Source: Spirochaetaceae bacterium
Lineage (GTDB): Bacteria > Spirochaetota > Spirochaetia > Treponematales > Breznakiellaceae
Assembly: GCA_031258615.1 (NCBI GenBank)
Contig: JAIRMP010000158.1
Coordinates: forward strand, 1-7,889
DNA length: 7,889 bases
Direction: 5' to 3'
Below are positions 1 to 5,281 of the stretch, piece by piece. Made by a program: the position numbers and the translations under genes. Under the pieces are notes generated by a model that saw only the letters and a program-made list of their open reading frames with translations, had not been told where the DNA came from and did not search any database. Within the stretch, counting starts at the first letter, position 1, and each line of letters opens with the position of its first letter.

Positions 1-33
1 CGCCGTAAAAAAAACTAATGGTTTCATTTTCAT
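1..33 (-). CDS. 5' end of a further gene in the lipoprotein operon (partial, runs off left edge)
   Basis: Only the first 9 to 11 codons are visible. Reading on the minus strand from 33 gives MKMKPLVFFTA, a basic start followed by a hydrophobic run, as expected for the beginning of a signal peptide. An AGGA Shine-Dalgarno core (36-39) sits 8 bases upstream of the ATG at 27 and 2 bases upstream of the ATG at 33, so 27 is the likelier start. The gene would begin within about 15 bases of the preceding stop codon (42-44), which fits the third gene of the same operon. The product cannot be named from this fragment; an exported protein or lipoprotein is a guess from the hydrophobic start and the neighbours. 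Confidence 0.45.
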   Translation of the reverse strand, partial: MKMKPLVFFTA

Positions 34-41
34 AATCCTGC

Positions 42-1508
42 CTATTGAGATAATTTATTGGTAACATTCTGAAAGAATGATTGATTTTCCCCGATAAATT
101 TCCGTACCTGGCCCACCACGCCGGCTGCGTCAATCTCGGTAATCCGTTTTGACGCTGATTCATGGACTGCCCCGCCCCGGGAAAAAGCGATCGCCGCGTC
201 GCAAACAAGAAGCGCCCTGTTCGCCGGCGGCACGGGGGCTTGCTGGCGGAGGTTCAGCGTAACCGTAAAGACAGCGCCGCCCTGTTTTGCCGCGTCTGTT
301 TTCAGGCTCACCGGAACGCCGTAGGCCTGTATACCCTGTTGTATACCCTGTATCAGCGCGTTTTTTTCCGTATCCCCGATACCGGTACTGTCGCCTGAAA
401 TAACAAAATCAAACGCGGCGCTCACGGGCATTACCTCAAAGCTAAAACCACCCACGGGATTTTTCCGTACCCGGTGGTTTATTTCGTTGAACAGCAGTTC
501 CAGTTGTACCGTATACCTTCCCGGTTCCAGATGAGAACTGAAAATCTTTAGGGAAAATGAATTATCCGCGCTGACCGTATATTTTACTTTCGGCGCGGGG
601 TTATTTCTCCCGTATATACTCACCGCGCAGTCAATGGCGCCGATTACCGCGGCAAGCGGGGAAGAAATCGTAACGGTGGTATCCAGCGTACCGATCTTTT
701 CCACCGACGCGGAGGGCAGGGGCGCAAAAGAAACACTGCCAGCCAGGGTGTTCAGTCGCAAACTCAGGTATTCGTAAAGGTTCACCCGCCCGTCGGGGCT
801 GTCGTAATACGCGACGGCCCGGTGCAGCGGATTTTGTTCCAGCGCCGCAAGGGTATCCCCGTACACGAGAAGCGCGGAATGGAGGGTAGGCGGCGCTGCC
901 AGAAGATTGCCGTAGCGTTCCGAGGTGTTTTTCGCAAAATCCGCGATGTCCTGTTCGGCCTTTTTCCGGGGGATTTGACAGAGGGCATAGACCACATACT
1001 CCTCACGGTTTTGGCCGTTAAGGTAGATTTCAGTATAGTAGCTATCAGTTCCGATTTGGGAAACTACCGCCTGGGCAAAATTCGATATTTCCTCCTCACG
1101 GTTTATCAACGCCGCGATGGTTTCCGCCGAGCTCCCGGTAAAATAGGTTTTTTCCACCGCGCTGGACCGGATAAATTCGCCGTAAAACCGCATCACCTGA
1201 ATAAAAGCGTTTTCACGAGCGTCATTCCGGGCATCAGCGGCAGTGGCAAGGGCTCTTGAAACGCCGACAAAAAAGAGTTCCTCCCCGGTTTTGGGGATCG
1301 TGTCTATCCACCCTGGTTTTTGCTCCGGCTCGGCGCGGATCAAGCGCCGTTCAGCCTGCCCGCTTCCCTGACGCTCAAGAGTTTCACTCCTCCCCCCGTT
1401 TGGCCGGGGATCAGCGGAAACCGGAGCGGAAACCGGAGTGGAAACGCAGGTGCATAGGACGAATATACCCGCAAGAGAAGATAAAAAAGCGCCCTGTTTT
1501 TTTGTCAT
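42..1508 (-). CDS. LPP20-like lipoprotein with long C-terminal extension
   Basis: A 488-residue predicted lipoprotein, probably anchored in the membrane and facing the periplasm or cell surface. An N-terminal hydrophobic segment ends in the relaxed lipobox LCTC, with the lipidated Cys at about residue 21. A Pro/Val/Ser-rich tether follows. Residues about 58-200 form a domain homologous to the neighbouring lipoprotein (RAEPEQKPGWIDTIP, then ATAADARNDAREN), which I assign to the LPP20-like family. Residues 200-488 are a beta-rich extension not present in the neighbour; its function is unknown. The start at 1508 is preferred over an in-frame ATG at 1529, because AGGA (1517-1520) lies 8 bases upstream of 1508 while the 1529 ATG falls inside an inverted repeat. 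The gene follows the paralogue at 1576-2244 by 67 bases, so the two are likely co-transcribed. No specific role can be inferred. Confidence 0.85.
   Translation of the reverse strand: MTKKQGAFLSSLAGIFVLCTCVSTPVSAPVSADPRPNGGRSETLERQGSGQAERRLIRAEPEQKPGWIDTIPKTGEELFFVGVSRALATAADARNDARENAFIQVMRFYGEFIRSSAVEKTYFTGSSAETIAALINREEEISNFAQAVVSQIGTDSYYTEIYLNGQNREEYVVYALCQIPRKKAEQDIADFAKNTSERYGNLLAAPPTLHSALLVYGDTLAALEQNPLHRAVAYYDSPDGRVNLYEYLSLRLNTLAGSVSFAPLPSASVEKIGTLDTTVTISSPLAAVIGAIDCAVSIYGRNNPAPKVKYTVSADNSFSLKIFSSHLEPGRYTVQLELLFNEINHRVRKNPVGGFSFEVMPVSAAFDFVISGDSTGIGDTEKNALIQGIQQGIQAYGVPVSLKTDAAKQGGAVFTVTLNLRQQAPVPPANRALLVCDAAIAFSRGGAVHESASKRITEIDAAGVVGQVRKFIGENQSFFQNVTNKLSQ
1415..1445 (-). repeat. 12-bp tandem repeat encoding the lipoprotein tether
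   Basis: On the plus strand the unit CGGAAACCGGAG occurs twice (1415-1426, 1427-1438), followed by a partial third copy ending at 1445. On the coding strand it encodes repeated Pro-Val-Ser-Ala/Thr immediately after the lipidated Cys. The unit is a multiple of three, so a change in copy number would lengthen or shorten the tether without shifting the frame. Confidence 0.7.
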
Positions 1509-1527
1509 AGCGCGGTTCCTTACCGTC

Positions 1528-1559
1528 ATTATTCCCGAAGACCGCTCTACGGGAATAAT
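1528..1559. promoter_or_regulatory. Perfect 10-bp inverted repeat between the two lipoprotein genes
   Basis: ATTATTCCCG (1528-1537) pairs perfectly with CGGGAATAAT (1550-1559) across a 12-base loop. It starts 16 bases after the stop of the upstream gene (1576) and ends 19 bases before the ATG at 1508, overlapping the alternative ATG at 1529. No run of U follows it in the minus-strand transcript, so it is not a classic terminator. It could be an RNA hairpin that protects or separates the two cistrons, or an operator. The structure is seen in the sequence; the function is inference. Confidence 0.6.
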
Positions 1560-1575
1560 AACGTTATGCCAAACC

Positions 1576-2244
1576 CTACAAGCCCAGGCTGGAACTTAGA
1601 TTGCCCCCGAAGAATTCGGCGGCTTTTTCCATCTGTTCCCTGCGGCGGGCATCCTGTTCAGCCGCCGCCTTTTTTATCAAGTCGGCGGCGGCTTCCTTGC
1701 CGTAGTTGTCAATCACCCGCGCCACGATAGACTTGTCAACTCCCATAAGGACATTAACCTCAAAGGCCTCGCGGTTCGTGTCGTCCAGAAATACCTGGGT
1801 ATAGAATTCCCTCGCGTCCAGGGCCTGGGCGACATTCTGGGCGATCCGCTCGTTCAACTGCTGCGCGGCAATCTGGGGTGAAAAAACTTCACTGGAAATT
1901 CCATAGGTGGCGGTGTATTCCCGGCCTTTGTTCACCATCAAGGTACCGTAATAATCGACCAACTGGCGCCGCCCGTTTTCCTGGGCGTTGTCCCTGGCCT
2001 GGGCAGCGGTGGCGTAGCGCAGGCTTGCGCCGATAAAATTTAAGACGGTAGACGAAGAGGGTACCGTATCGACCCAGCCGGGCCGCTGGGCAGGCTCGGT
2101 CCGTATCGGGGTTGCCCTCTCGATGGCTAATTCCCGTTCCGACTTGACTGGTGCGGGGGCAGGCGCCGAAACGCAGCCTGAGCTTACCAGAACCATGACC
2201 GCCGCAAAAAAAGCGGCAGCCTTTCCGTATGCTGTTTCTTTCAT
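1576..2244 (-). CDS. LPP20-like lipoprotein
   Basis: A 222-residue predicted lipoprotein. The signal segment (residues 7-23) ends VSSGC, with Cys24 as the lipidation site. A Pro/Ala-rich tether (APAPAPV) follows. The core domain, about residues 48-190, matches the downstream lipoprotein: RTEPAQRPGWVDTVP, then ATAAQARDNAQEN, then a FYTQVFLDDTNREAFEV region. The tail (190-210) is a charged helical stretch rich in Ala, Lys, Glu and Arg. Two ATG codons are possible: 2244 has AAGGAG 6 bases upstream (2251-2256) and 2259 has GAGG 7 bases upstream (2267-2270). I prefer 2244, but 2259 would add only 5 residues. The reading frame stays open further upstream to about 2517, but that part is Pro/Arg-rich low-quality sequence crossing the poly-G tract and is unlikely to be translated. 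It is probably the first gene of the operon. Its function is unknown beyond family membership. Confidence 0.85.
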   Translation of the reverse strand: MKETAYGKAAAFFAAVMVLVSSGCVSAPAPAPVKSERELAIERATPIRTEPAQRPGWVDTVPSSSTVLNFIGASLRYATAAQARDNAQENGRRQLVDYYGTLMVNKGREYTATYGISSEVFSPQIAAQQLNERIAQNVAQALDAREFYTQVFLDDTNREAFEVNVLMGVDKSIVARVIDNYGKEAAADLIKKAAAEQDARRREQMEKAAEFFGGNLSSSLGL

Positions 2245-2292
2245 CTGAAACTCCTTCATAGTTTTACCTCGTCCCGGAGGATATAAATTAAA

Positions 2293-2307
2293 CCGTCCTA
2301 CGGACGG
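2293..2307 (-). promoter_or_regulatory. Small GC-rich leader hairpin upstream of the first lipoprotein gene
   Basis: CCGTCC (2293-2298) and GGACGG (2302-2307) form a 6-bp stem with a 3-base loop. It lies in the putative 5' leader, about 35-50 bases before the start codon. On the minus strand it is followed by the T-rich stretch TTTAATTTATA, so it has the outline of a weak terminator or attenuator, but the T-run is broken. Its role is inference. Confidence 0.4.
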
Positions 2308-2445
2308 ATTTGTCCCGAATCTTACCTGTTTTTGGCGGCATTTTGCTGTTAATAAACGCCATTTTAGAGCTTCTTTTGCCGTGTAAACGGCGTATTTTTT
2401 AACTAAGATATGAAAGCGTGAATTTAGTCTGTCATGAAGAGGGCC

Positions 2446-2460
2446 GGGGGGGGGGGGGGG
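2446..2460. repeat. Poly-G homopolymer of 15 bases
   Basis: Fifteen consecutive G on the plus strand (C on the minus strand). It lies about 200 bases upstream of the lipoprotein gene start (2244/2259) in non-coding sequence. Tracts of this length are prone to slipped-strand changes. In Treponema pallidum, poly-G tracts upstream of some outer-membrane protein genes vary in length and alter promoter strength. Here the distance from the gene is large, so a promoter effect would require a long leader. A base-calling or assembly artefact is also possible for a run of this length. Confidence 0.9.
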
Positions 2461-2846
2461 ACGATTGGCCGGCGGAAGGGCCCGAAGCTCTGCGCAACCC
2501 AGCAAGGCTGCCTGCAAAGCTCAATGCGGGAATACCGCCTGTCAGCGACAGTGTGCTACTCATAGCGTTATTTATAGCAATAAGAGGCAGGTTGTGTCAA
2601 GCGGTAAAATAGCGCCGGACGCCGCAAGGCGGCTAAAAAGGCGGATGGCAACTTTTAAAGCCCGCCACAAGGGCGACTCGCCGGCCACCGCCGCCGCCTC
2701 TGATCAACATCGCGCTGAAGGATTCCCGGTTTCGGAGCAAAAAAAGATGGCATGATGGAGGATTCAGCCTCTGCAAGCCGGGAATTTTATTCGGACGCGA
2801 TCGCCAGCATCGTGATGGATACGCTGCTAAACAACCGAAAGCGGTA
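2461..2846. other. Intergenic region without a convincing gene; small hairpins
   Basis: About 390 bases separating the lipoprotein operon from the HAD remnant. Visible structures are GCGG/CCGC (2526-2538) directly followed by CTGTC/GACAG (2539-2551), and GCCGC/GCGGC (2621-2633). Open frames on both strands here have biased, low-complexity translations and no recognisable domain. A short frame with a more protein-like translation starts at 2755 (47 codons to 2898), but it has no ribosome binding site and overlaps the HAD remnant. No tRNA, promoter or mobile-element gene was recognised. The stretch could be a degraded gene or a dispersed repeat. Confidence 0.5.
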
Positions 2847-3431
2847 TTGGCTACAGAGAAAACCAGGGCGATTTTCCTCGACATTGACGGCACGCTGATT
2901 GACGGCGCCGGCGGTCCGTTCCCCGACGATGCTGCCCGGCTTGAGGAGGCGCACGAGGCGGGAAATGAGATTTTTTTGTCAACAGGCCGCTCGTTGGCAG
3001 CCCTGCCGCCCCCGCTAAAAAACGCGCGCTGGGTTGACGGCGTTATAGCGGGCTGCGGCGCGACGGTAACCCTTTATGGCAGTATCATTTATCGAAAATT
3101 CGTTCCGCCGGAACTGCTTCCTGAAGTCTGTAAACTATATTTAAAAAACGGCAAATGATTTGCCGCCTATTCGGAGGCGATCGTTTCCGGTGAATCAAAG
3201 TTGAACGGCATGGACAGGATACTTGCCGCCCTTGGTTTGACGAGGGACAGTGCCGTTGCTATAGGCGACAGTGAAAACGACATCGACATCGTAAGTGCCG
3301 CCGGACTCGGCGTTGCGATGGGTAACGCCTGTGAAGCGCTGAAAGCCGCAGCGAAAGTGGTAACAGGCAATGTTGGACGCGGCGGCATAGCGGCGGTTCT
3401 AAAAAACTATCTGTTGAGCGGGGCCGTATAA
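2847..3431 (+). pseudogene. Broken Cof-type HAD hydrolase (cap domain deleted, in-frame stop)
   Basis: The N-terminal part has HAD motif I (FLDIDGTLID, Asp12 and Asp14) and motif II (LSTGR, about residue 45). The C-terminal part has a candidate motif III Lys (codon 118) and motif IV GDSENDIDI (codons 140-148), followed by a normal Cof-type ending. Both parts are in one reading frame, interrupted by a single TGA at 3156-3158. The total is 194 codons, against roughly 260-290 residues in intact Cof-type phosphatases. The missing part is most of the C2 cap domain that selects the substrate. The apparent starts (TTG at 2847 and TTG at 3201) have no convincing ribosome binding site. Intact relatives dephosphorylate sugar phosphates, PLP or flavin nucleotides; this copy is probably inactive. 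It is the only plus-strand gene in the window and converges on pdxT. Confidence 0.8.
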
Positions 3432-3445
3432 ATAGTTTTAAGGTA

Positions 3446-3479
3446 GTCTGTCCGTAATGTGTCTACATTATGGACAGAC
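3446..3479. terminator. 15-bp stem, 4-base loop palindrome between convergent genes
   Basis: The arm at 3446-3460 (GTCTGTCCGTAATGT) pairs with 3465-3479 (ACATTATGGACAGAC) with one G:T wobble and loop GTCT. It lies between the plus-strand HAD remnant and minus-strand pdxT, where a shared bidirectional terminator is expected. However, neither side has a proper T-run, so termination is uncertain. An alternative is a pair of abutting inverted ends left by a transposable element; the TCTGTCC-type end resembles some insertion-sequence termini, but this is a weak impression. Confidence 0.5.
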
Positions 3480-3520
3480 ACTAAATAGACCTCCAATATT
3501 TTGTATGATAGTTTAATGTA

Positions 3521-4084
3521 CTATGTCCTTCCATATATAAATAATTCATGTATGCCTATACAATCTGTAAGCTCCGGATGAAAAGCCGTTGCCAACACCG
3601 CACCTTGTCTAACCGCCACAATTTTTTTATCCACCATCGCTAAAACTTCCGCCCCGCCGTAAGCTTCCAGTACATAGGGCGCACGGATAAATACCATTGG
3701 CACTTCACCGATGCCTTTGAATTTGGCTGTCGTTCTATAACTTCCAAGTTGGCGGCCATAAGCGTTCCGCCTTACAAGCACATCTAAAACCGGAATTGGG
3801 CCTGTACCGCCCCCTTCAATTTGTTTGGATAAAAGTATCAATCCGGCGCAAGTACCGAAAACGGGCATTCCGTTAAATACAGCGTCTTTAATTGGTTCCA
3901 GGAGCTTTAGTTCGCGTAACAGTTTGCCCATCACCGTACTTTCGCCGCCGGGAATAATCAGCCCATCCAGATGACTCGAAAAATGACCGTGCTGCCGAAT
4001 TTCAACGGGTTCTGCGTCCAGCTTTTTCAGAACATCGCAATGCTCGATAAATGCGCCTTGAAGTGCCAATACCCCGATTTTCAA
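3521..4084 (-). CDS. pdxT: PLP synthase glutaminase subunit PdxT
   Basis: Class I-type glutamine amidotransferase of 187 residues, the usual length for PdxT. It hydrolyses glutamine and channels ammonia to PdxS for pyridoxal 5'-phosphate synthesis in the cytoplasm. Visible signatures are the start MKIGVLALQGAF, IPGGEST (44-50), the nucleophile Cys79 in GTCAGL, RRNAYGRQ (105-112), RAP (134-136), and the catalytic His169 and Glu171 in FHPEL. The start codon is TTG at 4084, chosen because it gives the canonical N-terminus. The nearby ATG overlapping the pdxS stop is out of frame. Only 6 bases separate it from pdxS, and the only purine-rich stretch (GGGGG) is about 12 bases upstream, so translation is probably coupled to pdxS. 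All catalytic residues are present, so it should be active. Confidence 0.96.
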   Translation of the reverse strand: MKIGVLALQGAFIEHCDVLKKLDAEPVEIRQHGHFSSHLDGLIIPGGESTVMGKLLRELKLLEPIKDAVFNGMPVFGTCAGLILLSKQIEGGGTGPIPVLDVLVRRNAYGRQLGSYRTTAKFKGIGEVPMVFIRAPYVLEAYGGAEVLAMVDKKIVAVRQGAVLATAFHPELTDCIGIHELFIYGRT

Positions 4085-4090
4085 AGAGGC

Positions 4091-4966
4091 TCATTTCCCC
4101 CGTTCTGCCATCAGTAAATTGATTTCACTTTCATTGATACCAACCATAGCTTCACCTAAGTCTTCCGAAAGTGCCGCAAGCAGCTTGGCATCGTTGTAAT
4201 TGGTAACGGCTTTCACAATGGCGGCCGCCCGTTTCGCCGGGTCACCGGACTTAAAAATGCCGGAGCCGACAAAAACCCCTTCTGCGCCCAGCAGCATCAT
4301 CAATGCCGCGTCTGCCGGAGACGCCACACCCCCCGCCGCAAAATTAACCACCGGGAGCCTGCCGGTTTCGGCTGTCTGTTTCACTAAATCATAAGGTGCG
4401 GCTAATTGTTTTGATGCCTCCAATAATTCGTCCGGTGATTTTGCGGCCAATGTTCTGATTTCACTCATAATTTTCCGTATGTGCCTGACCGCTTGAACAA
4501 TATCCCCCGTACCCGGTTCGCCCTTTGTACGGATCATCGCCGCGCCTTCCGCAATTCGCCGGAGCGCTTCGCCTAAATCCTTCGCCCCGCATACAAAGGG
4601 GACACGGAAGCGCGTTTTATCAATGTGGTAAATGTCATCGGCGGGGGAAAGGACTTCACTTTCGTCAATGAAGTCAATTTCAATCGCTTCCAATATCTGC
4701 GCTTCCGCGATGTGTCCAATCCTGCATTTTGCCATAACCGGAATGGTAACAGCGTTTTGTATCTCTTTTATCATTTTTGGATCACTCATTCTGGATACGC
4801 CTCCAGCCGCTCGTATATCCGCCGGAATACGTTCCAACGCCATAACAGCGCAAGCCCCGGCTGTTTCCGCTATTTTTGCCTGTTCGGGCGTGGTAACGTC
4901 CATAATGACGCCGCCTTTAAGCATTTGCGCCAAATTTTTGTTCAACTGGTATTGTTCTTTCTGCAT
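4091..4966 (-). CDS. pdxS: PLP synthase subunit PdxS
   Basis: The 291-residue synthase subunit of the DXP-independent vitamin B6 pathway. It condenses ribose 5-phosphate (or ribulose 5-phosphate), glyceraldehyde 3-phosphate and PdxT-derived ammonia into PLP, working as a dodecamer with PdxT. Conserved features are Asp23 in GGVIMDV, the Schiff-base Lys80 in PVMAKCRIGH, the second catalytic Lys148 in MIRTKGEPGTG, NFAAGGVASPADAA and GSGIFKSGDP. It is full length for the family. The ATG at 4966 has a strong GGAGG site (4974-4978) 7 bases upstream. It is first in the pdxST pair and has its own promoter (5008-5036). No PdxR-type regulator is present in the window. Confidence 0.97.
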   Translation of the reverse strand: MQKEQYQLNKNLAQMLKGGVIMDVTTPEQAKIAETAGACAVMALERIPADIRAAGGVSRMSDPKMIKEIQNAVTIPVMAKCRIGHIAEAQILEAIEIDFIDESEVLSPADDIYHIDKTRFRVPFVCGAKDLGEALRRIAEGAAMIRTKGEPGTGDIVQAVRHIRKIMSEIRTLAAKSPDELLEASKQLAAPYDLVKQTAETGRLPVVNFAAGGVASPADAALMMLLGAEGVFVGSGIFKSGDPAKRAAAIVKAVTNYNDAKLLAALSEDLGEAMVGINESEINLLMAERGK

Positions 4967-5007
4967 TTAATAACCTCCATAAAATCCGTTCAATTACATA
5001 TCGCATA

Positions 5008-5036
5008 AGGATAATAATTTTATACAAAAATGTCAA
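5008..5036 (-). promoter_or_regulatory. Sigma-70-like promoter for pdxST
   Basis: On the minus strand a perfect -35 box TTGACA (5031-5036) is followed after 17 bases by TATCCT (5008-5013), which matches 4 of 6 bases of the -10 consensus. The flanks are strongly A/T-rich. Transcription would start near 5001, leaving a leader of about 35 bases that contains the GGAGG ribosome binding site of pdxS. No riboswitch or operator was recognised in this short leader. Confidence 0.7.
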
Positions 5037-5095
5037 ATATTTTTCTTTATGGCACTTTCTTTTCTACGACTCTAAAAGGACTTATCTAAATTTCT

Positions 5096-5281
5096 TTACA
5101 AAGTCTTGCCAAGAATATATGAAGTTTCCAAATACCCGGTTTCTTTGATGTGTCTTGGAGTGGGAGAACCACCGCAGCCACCGGCTAACACCATGCCCTT
5201 TTCTTTCCAACCAAGGTAATTGATGCAGTTGAAACGATAATAGACTTGTTCGACAACCCGGTTGGTTATCTCACAAGTCAT
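5096..5281 (-). pseudogene. Short frame with a Gly-Gly-Cys motif, possible relic of a methyltransferase C-terminus
   Basis: A 61-codon frame starts at an ATG (5281) that overlaps the last codons of the kinase gene, in a different frame, without a ribosome binding site. The translation is protein-like and contains VLAGGCGGSPTPRHI at about residues 31-45. This resembles the zinc-binding Gly-Gly-Cys-Cys-Gly-type motif near the C-terminus of homocysteine S-methyltransferase and BHMT enzymes, with the second Cys replaced. The position close to the end of the frame also fits that family. It could be a 3' remnant of such a gene fused to the kinase end by deletion, or a genuine small protein translated by coupling. 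The identification is tentative. No clear terminator separates it from the pdxST promoter. Confidence 0.35.

Noticed and set aside
331..353. Short direct repeat TATACCCTGT within the large lipoprotein gene
   Set aside because: Two copies encoding Gly-Ile-Gln repeats in an alpha-helical region; too short to suggest more than local duplication.
2378..2400. Plus-strand terminator-like hairpin GCCGT/ACGGC followed by a T-run
   Set aside because: The stem is only 5 bp and no plus-strand transcript is expected to reach it. Its direction is opposite to the lipoprotein operon.
2245..2517. Upstream extension of the first lipoprotein reading frame across the poly-G tract
   Set aside because: It would place about 90 Pro/Arg-rich residues before a normal lipoprotein signal peptide, and good ribosome binding sites precede the ATGs at 2244 and 2259.
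2461..2600. Possible integron attC site
   Set aside because: Weak inverted repeats are present, but I could not find a convincing pair of core sites, and there is no integrase or cassette array.
2418..2755. Plus-strand frames starting at 2418 and 2465
   Set aside because: Translations are biased and low in complexity, depend on the poly-G length, lack ribosome binding sites and show no domain.
3407..3481. 24-codon minus-strand frame with a GGAGG site 8 bases before a GTG
   Set aside because: The frame lies across the palindrome and the antisense of the HAD remnant, and its translation has no recognisable character; the good ribosome-binding-site match is probably chance.
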